64,000 nt of DNA from Atherinomorus stipes (Eukaryota > Chordata > Actinopteri > Atheriniformes > Atherinidae), in contig JALJCO010001023.1 in NCBI GenBank assembly GCA_023101725.1, positions 137,454 to 201,453 on the forward strand, read 5' to 3'. This document shows positions 44,130 to 55,904 of this stretch, piece by piece; position 1 is the stretch's first letter; each line of letters opens with the position of its first letter. The notes below the pieces were generated by a model. That model was not told the origin of the DNA and did no database searches. It saw only the letters and a program-made list of their open reading frames with translations. The position numbers and the translations under genes were made by a program.

Positions 44130-44638
44130 CACTGCAATTGTCAAGAAATTTTTTCTTACTCCTTATTCATGCTGGATTGTGTAAGCTACCTTTGACTTAT
44201 CTTTCTTTGCTTTTGTTCTGTATATAGTTAACTACAAAATGTGAACTGATTGGGAAAATGTCATTGGTTGGAATATGCTCTTTAAGTGAAGCAACTAGAT
44301 GGTAAGAAAGGAATATCTACGTGACTAAAAGAGCACGCTAATAATGATGTGGACAGTGGTCTAACACAGCGAACTCAAAGACCCTAAAGAGCTTGGTTGG
44401 AAAGGACAGAGGATGGAACTGATCGTGGTTTAACTGGAAGATTTGAAGAGAAGGTCCGGAGCTAGCTCTCTGAGCAGGATGTTTGTGCATTTATGTAGTC
44501 TATTTTATTTATCTATCTCGTTGTATATATGTGTACATGTAAAGAAAAATGACACTGAAACTATGTCCACTTAAGTAAAGTTCCCAAATAAAAATAAAAT
44601 TGCAAAAAAAAAAAAAAAAAAAAAAAAACCAAAGGGTC

Positions 44639-45320
44639 ATTTTTGACCCAACATTTTTTAACCCATACACCCAGAGGGTCATTTTTGGCCCATCGTTTTT
44701 TAAGCTTGTTCAGAGTCGCTAATTAATCCAAAAAGAACATAAAACATACTTCTAGGCATTCTTCAAGCTTAGAATAAACAGATTAACAAAAAAATCTAAA
44801 ATTTTATTAACCTCTGGTTTGCTGAAAAGACAATTTTGTTTAGGTTTCCAGCGCAACAAAACAGCATGTAGTCAGCCTTCTTGTCACTACCACAATGGCT
44901 CATGTCATGTCAATATTCATCCACTAGGTGTCTCTAGGAAGGGGTCAGAAGTGGACCTCTGGGATTTTGGAGTCAAATTTGAATTTTTTTTCTTCTGTTT
45001 GTTCATTTTGGGCAGCGGCAATTAACAGCGGCCAAATTTGACCCTGTGGGTTCTCCAACAAGTTACTATATCTAACTGAAATGTTGTCTTACTTTGAGTG
45101 TGATGAGATGTTTTGACTAGAAATTAGAAAAATTTACCTTCTAACATTTGAGTCTAGCAGTGCATGACAGTAGAGGCCCAAAGTGCAGATTGAGGCAAAT
45201 TTTACTTGCACAAATTCTTTTTTTAATGGGGGGAAACTCCGGATTCTACCTTTAAATTGATTGTGCTCTGTAAGTGATTTTAGAGTGTTAGCAATAGCAC
45301 TTCCACCAGAAACTAGAATG
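44639..45320. other. Non-coding interval after LINE copy 2
   Basis: It continues the pre-insertion sequence (ATTTTTGACCCAACATTTTT, then CAGAGGGTCATTTTTGGCCC). Those repeated GGGTCATTTTTG phrases look like subterminal repeats of a DNA element. No gene seen. Confidence 0.35.
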
Positions 45321-45324
45321 ACCC

Positions 45325-45955
45325 CGTTTACATGGGAGTTTTAATTCAGAATAAAAGTTAATTCCGCTTTAAGAAGACCATGTAAACCCTTAATTCTGAG
45401 TGAAAAGGACAATTTTGAATAAAACTGATTCTGAACTAAGTGGTTGGTTTATTTGTCTATTAATTCTGAATAATATACTGTATACTATATATATATATAC
45501 TATACTATACGATATATTCCCCTCACATGTAACCTTTTATTCCGGTCTGACTTAATTCCTGTTGTTCTGGGCATGCTCCTTCCCTCGTCCTGTTGTAATG
45601 GCGCTTTTCAAAGCGCACGTGAAACAAGTGCTGGATTCGTGCCAGCCGGCGTAAAAGTAGAAACATGTTAGTGTTGAGCTGGTGCTACAAAACTACAATC
45701 AAAATGCAGAGAAAATCAGTGTTGTTTTCATGTCGTAATGAAAACTAAAGGGACGGGGAACCGGTGTCCGGTTTACTTCCGGGTCGATGTAAACGGACGT
45801 AAACACCTCACGCCCTCTGCCTGTCCAATCAGTTTTCCAAGTAAACCGTAATCCAGAATGATCATTTCCATACAAACATCAAGGAGACTAATTTAAGTCT
45901 GAATTATTTAATTCTGAATAATCAATTCAGAATTAAAAAACATCATGTAACCGGT
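45325..45955. mobile_element. MITE with inverted TTTACATG...AATTCAGAATAA ends
   Basis: The left end (GTTTACATGGGAGTTTTAATTC) and right end (GAATTAAAAAACATCATGTAAC) are inverted, and internal AATTCTGAAT blocks also pair. The ends match a common fish MITE style; the superfamily is not assigned. An AT dinucleotide run lies at 45486-45505. Confidence 0.6.
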
Positions 45956-45959
45956 GCCA

Positions 45960-48184
45960 CTGTTACTCAGACCAGAGTAACATACATTCATAGGTACTTT
46001 CATGCACGCCGATGGCGATGCTGAGAACCTCAGTAAAAATACGTGCCTCTCCATAGAGTGATGTGGGCCCTGACTGTGGTCCTGCCAGGTTTCCTGCCTT
46101 TACATTTAGTTACAGAAAGGTTTTATACAATCGCAGGTAAGTTAATATATGCTATGTAAAACACACAATGTTCAGTTGTATCTTGAGCGCAGTATGTCCC
46201 TTTCACAGGGTTCACTAGGGTATTACGTACCCTTTGCTCACTGAAATTTGAGAAGCAAGGCAAGGAAAATGCTATTTAGACATTGTAATGAAGATAGAAA
46301 CTCCGGAGATAAAACTGATGGCAAAGAATACCGATGTTGGCATGGGAATCAGATATAAATATTTACTTTTTAGACCGGTAAAAATGTACTTAAAAAACAT
46401 ATATCCTATAAAAATTTGGGGGGTAAAATTACTGCTTTTATTCTGCACCCCTTCAGAAGTTCAATGGATGTATTATTTTTTAAACAAACTATTGTTTTGA
46501 TTAAAATTTGTAGCTATCACCTTTAAAAGTGGGTGTGAACTCGTTTCTTCAGAGGCTCTACATTTGAACCAGGGAAACGCTCATCTGAAAGTTCATTCTT
46601 TATTCCTGACTCATGCAATCACATTACATCATGATGCAGCCGATACTCGTCAAAACGTTTGGTTTGCTGCTCAGTAAGTAAACAGGACGTATTCCCTTTA
46701 TGAAATGAAGGATGTTATTCAGCTTCTTGTTTCCTCCTTGTTGGTCATTAACTTGGACGCTGCGGGCATGTTATCATTAAGTCACCTGTATTTGTTTTGT
46801 TTCATCACTCTTGTTATTTCTGAGGCCCAACAGGGCCCCAGGTTGAATAGGTGAGATGATCTGAGCAGTATTGTGAGTGTGTGTGTAGGTGTTTGGTGAC
46901 AAAGGAAGCTCAGGGAGCAACAACAGCAAGCATTCACACCTCTAATTGAAGGCTGTTGCATCATTTCGCCAAAGCGGAGCCATGGCCACAGATGCACTGT
47001 ACTAACTGTTATTATTAATCCTCTCTACAAATGAGATCTTGGATCTCAATGAGACAACCTGTATAAAAAAAGGGGAAATAAATAAAAAACATGATCGTTT
47101 AATTTAAATTATCGTGCACCTGATAACAATATGAGGAATTAAGGCGTTTTTCATATTAATCCATATTCCACATCTCTCCACTTGTGTTTTTTTTTGGTTT
47201 TGAGAAGGAAAAAATATAAAAATCATCCAAACATTTTGGATATCCGTCATCAGACTTGAAAATCCTGCCATTGCTTCGTTATTTTGCTAGGGAAGTGAAA
47301 GTTTGCCTCTCTCCGTAGTTATTGTTGCTAATGTATGATTGGTTAGTGGCAGTGCACGGCTGGCCAAGGGTCAGTGATCTGATATCAGGTTCAGTTTAGT
47401 GAACAATAGTTGCTGTCCTGCAGGTTTAAGGTGTTTCCTGCTTCAACACGCCTGACTTAGGTTGTTTTCACACAGGACCCATTCAGGTCGACCTAACTGG
47501 GTTTTGGTACTGACAACGATCAAATGGGTCTGTGTGAACACGCCACTCTCGTAGTCGACCTAACTCGCCCGCTCTCGGACCGGCTGTACCTAAATCCCAG
47601 ATACTCCACCTTTCTGAACTACACAGGTATCCATAGGCAGCTGTACTAGTGGGATATCCTTCTTGACAGTGTTATTACAAGAGGGTTACGGCCTAACTGT
47701 AACGTTTAGTATCATCTTGTGTTTGCTAGCTGCTAATGTATTTCAAATGTTAAGATCAACGGGGCGTTCACAAACACTGGACACATTACCAACAAGGGCT
47801 AGCAGGCTAAACGTTAATGCTCATGTTTACAACTCACCGCTACCTGCTGTTCGCTGATAATATCTGCGTTCTGCATATGGTCCGGGCTTCGTGGTTCAAC
47901 AGAATCAATCTGCGTCTTGCTCTGGTTTGTCTGGAAATCCGCCGCCTCCAGGTCATGATAACATTGTTTTCCACACGCAGCCGTGTCTCGTCTTCCACAC
48001 GTTCCATCAACGTGTGTTTTGTTTACAACTCAGCCACTCCAGCCAGCTTGGATGCGTCAACTTCCATCTGGATACACAACGCTTTCGTCTGGGCGCGGTG
48101 ATTAAACAGCAGATGTGAAACAGAGCTGTATTAGTTGAAAACTGAAACGTAACTGCTGGTGTGACAGCGCCTGGCTCCACCCAC
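45960..48184. other. Long interval without a supported gene
   Basis: Both strands were scanned and only short open frames (<100 codons) without recognisable domains were found. 47464-47560 holds a direct/inverted pair (TTTTCACACAGGACCCATTC ... GGGTCTGTGTGAACACGCC), probably the end of a further MITE. Confidence 0.4.
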
Positions 48185-48423
48185 ATATGTGTGACTTTAA
48201 ATGGACTGTACTTATATAGCACATTTCCAGTCATACTGACCACTCAAAGCGCTTTTCACTACGTCACATTCACCTATACACACATCCATACCCCCATAGG
48301 CACATCAGGAGGCAACTTGGGGTTTAGTGTCCTGCTGAACACTTTGGCATGTAGTCTGGGGAAGCCTGAATCGATCCCCCGACCCTCCGGCTGAAGGACG
48401 ACCTGAGCTACAGCCGCCTGGTT
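48185..48423 (-). repeat. tRNA-headed SINE
   Basis: On the minus strand it begins GGCGGCTGTAGCTCAGGTCG (A-box-like TAGCTCAGG) and has GGGGATCGATTCAGGC as a B box about 40 bp on. It then runs through a conserved body (AAGCGCTTTTCACTACG in plus) to a LINE-like tail TGCTATATAAGTACAGTCCA. This is the plan of Pol III-transcribed fish SINEs that borrow a LINE 3' end. Confidence 0.65.
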
Positions 48424-48429
48424 TGCTAA

Positions 48430-49340
48430 CTTGTTTGGGCAGAGCTTGACAACAGGCTGTTGAGAAGATCCATCTAATCTAAGCAGATTTGTTGTAGCGT
48501 GAAACATGTAAAACAATGTAACAGCTAGCTATCATTGGAAATCCCTGATCTGAAAGCCAATAAAAATGCTGTGTTCCATTGAACTCGGAAGTCGGAAATA
48601 CCCAGTTCCTAAAGATATGAAAGACCTGTACTGGTTTTTATTTGCTGGATTAGCATCCAACAGCTAACTAACATGAAGAAATACAGTAAACAGCCTAAAA
48701 ATAAGGCTTGGACAAGGACTAAATGCAGTGCTGCTGTAGGCTATGAACTTGGCTCGCTCGTCCCACATCATTGTAAAAAAAAAAAAAAAGAAAAATGAAA
48801 TTCATCAAGAGATAGTGAATTTACATAAGGGACACATTTTAAATTGGCAGTGGCAACAAGAGCAAAGGATGGAGGAAAAAGTCTCTTCTCTGCTCTGAGA
48901 GACAGTGCGGCTGAAAACACACAATCATCTGAAAGCGTCCTTTCTTGGCAGTCCCCAGTTGTTCCACTGGAAACGGGGAGGTACAGACCCGATTTTCAGA
49001 TGTTTGTGCGTTTTAAGACGCACAATGTTAAGCACGTCAGTAAACGTTAGCTGGCTAATGCTAGCATGCTGTGAAGTGCCGGTGTTGTACCCCACCGGGG
49101 ACAAACAAACGTGTGTTTTATTATAAAGTTCGGCCCTTCACCGCGGTAAATCGATCGCTTTGATCCAGCTTTTGATCCAGTATCACTTCAGTCTAGAATG
49201 AAAACTTAAATATGTTTGGAGTTTATCCGATTTAAACAGTATAACAGAGCAGGAACGGCTGTTGTTAACATGGCCCGGAAGAGTAAGTGCCAAATGTTTC
49301 AACTTCCGGAAACCGGAACGCGGAAGCGTGATAATCCCCT
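48430..49340. other. Non-coding interval
   Basis: No gene supported. A-rich run at 48776-48795. Short open frames at 48844-49126 lack domain signal. Confidence 0.4.
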
Positions 49341-49344
49341 ATGT

Positions 49345-49490
49345 GTTTAGAGTTTTGGAGACTTGAAAAGAGGTTTGCTCTGTGCGTTAGTTAAAGGATA
49401 ACTTTATTTTTCTACCTGGACCTTATTTCTAAGAGTTTTTACGTGCATTTACCGTGATGCCTTTCACGCAGTTGTTTATTTTCTGTTTAC
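49345..49490. repeat. Interspersed repeat, copy without Harbinger insertion
   Basis: 49350-49400 matches both flanks of the Harbinger element (32610-32655 plus 36751 onward) and has a single TTA. 49392-49460 (AAAGGATAACTTTATTTTTC, CCTTATTTCTAAGAG) also matches 63626-63690. It shows that the family is multi-copy here. Confidence 0.6.
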
Positions 49491-49672
49491 ATAATTCTTT
49501 GTTTTAACAAATCCCTCGTTAGTTATTTTGATTCAAAGAGCTAAGTAATTACAGCTGAGTTGTTTTTTGTAAGTAAAGGACGTTTTATTGTGAAAACAGC
49601 CATTAGGTAATATCACTTCACAATTTTGTACGATAAAGAAAAAAAATGATAGGCCTGTAGAAGTAGGCTTAA

Positions 49673-50293
49673 AGGGATATTGTGTAAGTTCTCCTGTGTT
49701 TTATTCACAAAAACTGATTATTTGGTTCAAAAGTGTTTTTTCATTAATCAGTAATCACTCCCATCAACAAACTGAAGTGCTCCTCTAAGTTATAAATTTG
49801 CCGTTCGTATCATTCATTTACACATTGAGCGGGGCGGCTCGGTGGGGGCTGCCATGTCGTATCGCCATGTTTTTGCGTTCGGGAGAAGCGTGACAGCAGG
49901 AAACCACAGAAACTCACCGGACACACCGGAGTTTTCAGCTCAGTTCGAGGTAATGCCTTTGAAAAGTAACCGTGCTGCAGAGGGGAGAGACTAGCGTCTC
50001 ACTGATGCTGCGTTCATGTGCAGTCGGGCAGACGGCCGTTGGTAACAAACCAGATGTCATTTTAATCAATAAAGCCGAGCGAAAGACGGTAAAACATGGG
50101 TCAGGGAAAACAATACGACATCGCCATGACAACCGAACAGATGTGGACTGATATCACTGTAACTGACGGACCACGTCTTCACATAGAGGCCGGTGATAAC
50201 TTTACATGCAGCGGATGTCGTCGGTCTGCCCGGTTTCACGCGAACGCAGCATGAAAAGTACGAGGGAGCTGCTCCCGATTACACAGTGTCCCT
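49673..50293. mobile_element. TTAA-flanked MITE
   Basis: TTAA lies at 49669-49672 and 50294-50297. Ends are AGGGATATTGTGTAAGTTCTC and, from the right, AGGGACACTGTGTAATCGGG. No coding capacity. Confidence 0.8.
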
Positions 50294-50297
50294 TTAA

Positions 50298-52172
50298 AAG
50301 AGTAAACTGTAAGAGATAGACATAAGTGATCCTGCTGTCTCTTCTCTCTTTGACGAATAGGCCACGGGAGGCTCAGCTAAATGCTAATAGCTTTTCAGTC
50401 GCGAAACTAGCCGCCATGCTGTGTCGTCAGCGATGGTCCGCCCACTGAATTACATGTATAATCTAAGCTGTGGAAAACATGAAAGATGCTCCAGAACAGC
50501 CAGATTGGAACTGGATTGTGTGGTGGATCATCAGCCAGTTCAGAAAAGTGTGATAATGCTGAGGAATTTGGGGAAATCACATTTTACAAGCTAGAACTGG
50601 AGTAAAACTGTAGTCAGCTGTCTACAGTCTGTCTCCAGCCTCAGCTTTACTGGTTCAGCTAAAAGCCTTCAAGACCACACCGAGGGAACCAGAACTGTGA
50701 GGAGCGACCCGGAACAACACAAACAGACCCACAACTGATAAGAAGTTGTTCCGGTTTGATAGAACCAGGCGTGACAGAGACACTCATTCCCTGCGTTAGC
50801 TCACTAACGGCTAGCCGCGGTAAATAATTAGCCTTTAAAAAATGAGAAGATAACTTACATGGTTCCAGTCGAGTTTTAAATAGTTTCCGTTTATAAGCAT
50901 GAGGATGGAGGGAAGGATGCATCTTTGGAAGCAGCTGGAGGAGATCTGATGACCGGAGACGTCGTCATACAGATGTGGGCATGAAAAAGTTCCTCCTTTT
51001 TCTGTCAGAAGTGGTGCAGTAATAGTGCAGTAATGGTGCACTATCATTGGCTGAACGAGTTGTCCCGTGAACACGTCATCACGCACGGTGTCCAAACTTG
51101 GCGTGTGGAAACGTCCTTGTTCTGGGCATTCATTTATGCTCTGAAATCGTTTCCCCTGGGCACACAGGCGTTTCTCTGTGCGATTGAATTGGCAGACAAG
51201 TTGCTGGGAAGTGGCTGGCAGTCGACAGAAAGGGGAACTTTTTCATGCCCGCATCTGTTTAACCGAGCAGCAGCTATCTGTCCGTACAGCAGCTGTATGA
51301 CCGATGTGATGAAGCAACGACGGATGAAAAAGAATATTCCAGAGGACATGATCGCAGTTTCATTGTGTTAGAAGTCTCAACACGTTGGTGGCTGAAGCTC
51401 CAGTAAACAGATGCTGTAGACAGGAGAGACGAGCAGACGCTCCTACTGCTGCTACTATTTCCTGGTGAGTCCGACTCCGACCTGCTTCCTTATCCTCTTC
51501 AAGATAAAATTCTAAATCTGTAGGAAACCTAAATAAACTAACATTGCACTTACTAGCTTTTAACCATTAACTGGCAACACAGTTTGAAGGCTGAGTTGTT
51601 ACTGTTTGTCTGTTAGACTGAATGCAAATTGAAAAGTTGTGTGAAGAAGTGTCAAACAGGTGCTTCAGCGATTTCATACCGATCAAGAAGTTTCTAAGAG
51701 CTGGGAACATATGGTTTCTGTTTGGCTACCACAGCTAAAGCGATGGAGTTTGGACTGCTTGAATGACATCTGTGTTAACTGTTTTGCAAAAGGGTGGGGA
51801 AAATGTGTCAAACCAATGAGAATGGGTTAACTCATTTGCAAGAGGCGTCTTTTGCTCTGCTGAGCTGGTGATGATGAAGACTGACAGGTTGCCAGTTTCT
51901 TCAAACAGGTCAAAGCAATCAATAAAAGCTGTAGCAGCTAGATTGTGCTAATTTGAGGACATTTATTACTGTGAATGTGTACAGTATTTATAGCCACATA
52001 CAGAAAAATATGTGGTTTGTGTAAAGACTGAATGTAATTCTTTGTAATATTTTGTTACAGTTTTCACCTAAAGTTGACGAAGAAGCATGGAAGTAAATGG
52101 TGAACCTTACGACAACTCTGTCTTCATTTAGCATGGTTTAATTTGTAGTTTAGGCAGCTTCAACACGATGCA
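50298..52172. other. Long interval without a supported gene, with one small inverted-repeat element
   Basis: Only short open frames. 50968-51262 is bounded by an inverted pair (CAGATGTGGGCATGAAAAAG on the left, its inverse CTTTTTCATGCCCGCATCTG on the right, with TTTCTGTC/GACAGAAA inside), a ~295-bp MITE-like element. The remainder to 52172 has no structure I can name. Confidence 0.45.
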
Positions 52173-52174
52173 CG

Positions 52175-52304
52175 AGAACACTATATTTACTCTCCAGTAA
52201 AATTTCTGTATCACTTTGACTCCTTTGGAAGATATTTAGTTGAGTCGCCCTTCAGCGTGCATCCATATAACGGGAGAGACGGGGCAGCTTCTCTATAAGA
52301 CAAT
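52175..52304. repeat. Interspersed repeat, left part (split by Harbinger-derived copy 2)
   Basis: TTACTCTCCAGTAAAATTTC through CATCCATATAACGGGAGAG aligns with 63683-63772. The right part resumes at 54067 (TCTGCAGCAAAAC...GAATGAATGAACAAATGAGT) and matches 63790-63860. The uninterrupted copy at 63626-63900 is thus an empty-site reference. Confidence 0.7.
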
Positions 52305-54066
52305 GGCCGCGTTTCCCAGTTAAGATTCTTCTTTGGATTAAAGAAGGCCTCAAGGAAGCTCTTCCCAACAAAGGATCGCAAAGATACGCCCGTTTCCCAG
52401 ATTGCTTCTTTCGCGCGTTCTTATTTCCTGAGAAACGTCTTTGCTACGCTACATCTTAAGAAGGTCCTAACAGAAGCTATCCACTTCCGGGGGTGCTGAA
52501 AAAAAAAGCAATCGAGGTCAGGTATACCGATCGACACCATTCATTTAGTGTGGAGGTTATTTTCCGACGCTGATATTGAGCCCATTTATACGTTTATGTG
52601 TTTGTGCAAGAAGATAAACTGTTAAAAATATGCATGTGATTACCAGTGATTGCAAATATTCATTGAAAAGCTCATTGTATATTGTGTAATTGGCCAAATT
52701 GTGCTAAACAGGTGTAGGCGATTGGAAATTTACAGATGCCCTATAAATAATGGTCATTCTGACGCTATTTGTTGACGTAATGGCTGAAGGGAACCCCGCC
52801 AAGAGGATTCCTGAAACGTGCGTGTGTGTGTCATATCGATGCTCAGTAGTAGAATCGGGAAACGGTGGCTAGGTGATTGAAACACTGAAAAAGGGTAACA
52901 TTTTCTTGTTCGCAAAAAAATAGATCAACTCCTGGAACTCCTGACAAGCTTCAGCCAAAAACGATATGCACCAAACTTTCAAAAACTTTTTGTTGGGTCA
53001 CTGTTGTCTGGGGAAATCTTGGAGGATGTAATCACCTACACACATCTTATGTTAAATGAGCTCCACATGGCAGCATTTGGTAAATGGGCGACATACTGTA
53101 TCTGGTGCGTAAAGTGTGCGTCAGGATGACGCACGTGCATTCAACAAACAGTAATCCCGCAAATGGTTGACGTGACTTAATAAAGAATGGCTTGTTCTGC
53201 CACTCACTCGTGCCCAATTCTTCAAAGGCCTGCGTAAACGCAAAGTAATGGGAATGCTCCACATACCACACTGAGAGGTTGTTTGCTATTTTTGAATCAC
53301 TGCCCAGTGCCACCTATAACGCATCTGAATAGCGCGATCTGACAGCACATCTAGAGGACTGAAATGCTGGCGCATAAAAGCATGTACATACACAGTGTCA
53401 CTCCGTCTGTTGGTTTGCTACCAAAATTTGCTGTAAAGCAGCCATGATGTCTGATACGGGTATGCGTAAATGGCCATGCTTTTATTGAGCGAAGCAGGTG
53501 CATCTCATCATGAACAGCTGACAAATGCGTAAATATGACGTGAGTCCTCATAGATTGCGTATAATTTGCGTACAATTCCTACCGCAATGTTTTTGTTTCT
53601 GTGGTTGATACCCACAGCTTTATCTAACATAAGCTAAGTATGGGGAGGCCTATCTTGCCATAATGATTAAACTTAACCACAATATTTTCTGTCATTCACT
53701 CGGTAACTACAGTTTTCTTCCATTATAGATGATTGACATTATGACATGAGTGAGAAAACATGACTCAAAATACAACAACTGATCCGTGAATAGGTCCATT
53801 TTTAATAATTTCCATTCTCTACTTTTTTTTCATGGGAAATAGTGTCGTTTCCAAAAGTGACCAGTAGATGGGCCTGTTGTTCCCTTAGCAGGGGGAAACG
53901 TTAAAGAAGGTTCGAAAGAGTGGGTCTGGCCGCTCCTGAAAATAAAGAAGCTCCTGAGTTAAGAGCGCATCTGGGAAACGCAACGTCCAAACAAGGCACC
54001 TTTAAGAAGTGACTTAAGAAGGACCTCAGCGTTAAGAGTGTCTTAACTAATCTGGGAAACGCGGCC
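52305..54066. mobile_element. Harbinger-derived deletion element, copy 2 (opposite orientation)
   Basis: Ends are GGCCGCGTTTCCCAG and inverse, as in copy 1. 52305-52806 matches the reverse complement of about 4975-5479, and 53310-54066 that of about 3878-4610. The centre (52807-53310) is not shared, so the two are different deletion forms of one parent. Flanks read AAT and ATT; a clean 3-bp duplication is not evident. Only the first third of the transposase fragment (minus strand, from the ATG near 53445) and a few Myb-gene codons remain. Confidence 0.85.
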
Positions 54067-54190
54067 ATTATCTGCAGCAAAACTGCTTCATTTCACCAAT
54101 ACTTTAAGTAGAATGAATGAACAAATGAGTACTATTGTCCTGAGTTCAGAGTTAACTCTGTTAGTTATTGGGGGTTTCTCTGCACTGTAC
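54067..54190. repeat. Interspersed repeat, right part
   Basis: Continuation of 52175-52304 after the Harbinger-derived insertion. It matches 63790-63905 (TCACCAATACTTTAAG, GAATGAATGAACAAATGAGT, ACTATTGTCCTG). Confidence 0.65.
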
Positions 54191-54266
54191 GGGCTGCACG
54201 GGTCCCCTACAGTAACAGACACCAGAGACCAACAAACTGCAATCCGCGAAACTCCCTGGACCTGTT

Positions 54267-54640
54267 GAAGATGTTCAGTTCATCAGCTCAGTCCAGACCT
54301 CCATCAGTCTGGTCCCCCTTTAACTTGAAGCCAGTGATCTTCTTCATTCCTGACCACACATCCCTCACGTTGTTCTGCTGGAGCTGCTCTCCAACTTCTT
54401 CCTGTCGTCCTCCTTCACTTCTTAGTCTGTGTTTTCAGTTGTTTTTGTGTGGTCTTCAGTAACTCCCTGTCTCCATCCCTGAAAGCTTTCTTTTTGATGT
54501 TCATCAGCTTTTTCAGGTCACTGGTGATCCAGGGTTTGTTATTGGGGAAGCACCTCACTGTTCTTGTTGGAACGATGTTGTCCACACAGAAGTTTATGTA
54601 ATCTGTCACACACTCAGTCATGGCATTGATGTCATCTCCA
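54267..54640 (-). pseudogene. LINE ORF2 fragment (linker between endonuclease and RT)
   Basis: The minus strand reads MTECVTDYINFCVDNIVPTR, then TVRCFPNNKPWITSDLKKLM and KKKAFRDGDRELLKTTQKQL. After frameshifts, LQQNNVRDVWSGMKKITGFK follows. This text is characteristic of the linker of a widespread fish LINE ORF2; I leave the clade open. It is a short internal fragment with no catalytic motif. Confidence 0.65.
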
Positions 54641-54669
54641 TGAGGTTCACAGAGGAATGATGCATCTTA

Positions 54670-55270
54670 ATGATGCCAAGATTGATTTTATTCTGTTTGG
54701 CACTCCGCTCATGCTCAGCTCTCTCCCCGACTGCGGCACTTCTATTCACTCCCCCAAGTCTTGCGTGAAAAATTTCAGTTTTATTAGACAGTGGCCTCAA
54801 GTTTGAAAAACAGATCAGCCGCATCGTCAGAATTAGTTTTTTTCAACTCCGTCTCCTCTCTAAGGTAAAACCTTTTCTTAACCGTCGTGACCTGGAGAAA
54901 GCTGTTCACGCTTTCATCAGTGCCAGGCTGGACGACTGTAACGCCCTTTTTGTTGGCCTGAACCAGGCTTCCCTCGCCCGCCTGCAGCTCGTCCAAATTG
55001 CTGCTGCTGGATTTCTGGTGGGCGCGTCCAGGCAGGAACTTATAACCTCCGTCCCATCTTCCCTGCACTGGACTCCGAATTGATTTTAAATTACTTTTGT
55101 TTGTTTTCAAAGCCCTCAAGGCGCCCCCCCCCCTCGTTATATGGCTGACCTGCTAGTCTGCCGGGACCCCAGCAGGGCCCTTCGTTCAGTTGGCCAACTT
55201 CTTTTAGAAGTCCCAAGGACGAAGCTGAAACAGTGGGGCAACCGCTCGTTCTCAGCTGCTGGCCCGAGAT
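54670..55270 (+). pseudogene. L2-like LINE ORF2 C-terminal fragment
   Basis: The plus strand reads, with two internal stops, LLDSGLKFEKQISRIVRISF, LSKVKPFLNRRDLEKAVHAF, ISARLDDCNALFVGLNQASL, ARLQLVQIAAAGFLVG and SSLHWTPN. After the stops, LLLEVPRTKLKQWGNRSFSA follows. This is the thumb and C-terminal region of L2-clade ORF2. It is inactive and 5'-truncated. It ends where an inverted repeat arm starts. Confidence 0.75.
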
Positions 55271-55279
55271 TATCCTAGC

Positions 55280-55901
55280 AGGAAGTTGTCTGACCCTGTC
55301 ACATGACCAATGTGTGCCAATGATATTGTCCAACTTTAAGATCAGCCAATGAGAGCCCATGTGTAACATAAACCCCCCCTTTTCCGATCAAGTTTAACAA
55401 TCGATACAACTGGAAATATCATTTTTAGATGAGATGACATTGTTCAGGAAAAAAAAACATTTCCAACTATAGCAGACATGACGGGATTCAGATAAGCACC
55501 GCGGTGCTGCCCTCCGTTTAAAATCAAATGCTTAATCTGCATTTTGAAGGGATTTGGTTGTGTCTGCAGACAATGTATCATGAAATAAATTTCTAAATGT
55601 TTTTATTTTGGATGTTTTCTTAATACTTGTCCGACAGAAAACCTGTAGGGGAAAGGGGGATTTTTACCTGCCGTGTCGTGCTACAAAATGAACAATGTGA
55701 CTCGTTGCGGTGGAGTTTGACATGAAGAGACTTGCCCCAGGAAGTTATACATTTTACTGCGGTCAAGCTAGCCGGCATTGTCGGGGGGTGGGGGGGGGGG
55801 GGGGGGGGGTTATGTTACGCATGGGCTCTCATTGGCTAATCTTAAATTTGGACAATATCATTGGCACACATTGGTCACGTGACAGGGTAAGACAACTTCC
55901 T
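55280..55901. repeat. Inverted repeat with ~100-bp arms and G/C homopolymers
   Basis: Arm 55280-55379 (AGGAAGTTGTCTGACCCTGT...) is repeated as reverse complement at 55802-55901 with about six mismatches. Both arms end in runs of C or G on the loop side (the right one a ~22-base G run, 55788-55809, nearly unbroken). The 420-bp loop has no gene. The arms look like the ends of a foldback DNA element; no target duplication was identified. Confidence 0.75.
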
Positions 55902-55904
55902 GTT

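Larger units (their letters stand above)
38816..44622 (+). mobile_element. Full-length L1-clade LINE (copy 2)
   Basis: It is flanked by a 16-bp duplication AAAAAACCAAAGGGTC (38800-38815 and 44623-44638), begins GGACTTCCGG like copy 1, and ends in a long A tail. ORF1 is intact and ORF2 is broken. The 5' UTR is only 130 bp. The protein text differs clearly from copy 1 (FADD instead of YADD, different ORF1), so it is another family of the same clade. It interrupts sequence next to the piggyBac remnant. Confidence 0.92.

Noticed and set aside
47663..48118. Cluster of 60-95-codon plus-strand frames as a multi-exon gene
   Set aside because: No domain similarity and no coherent splice phase; left unannotated.
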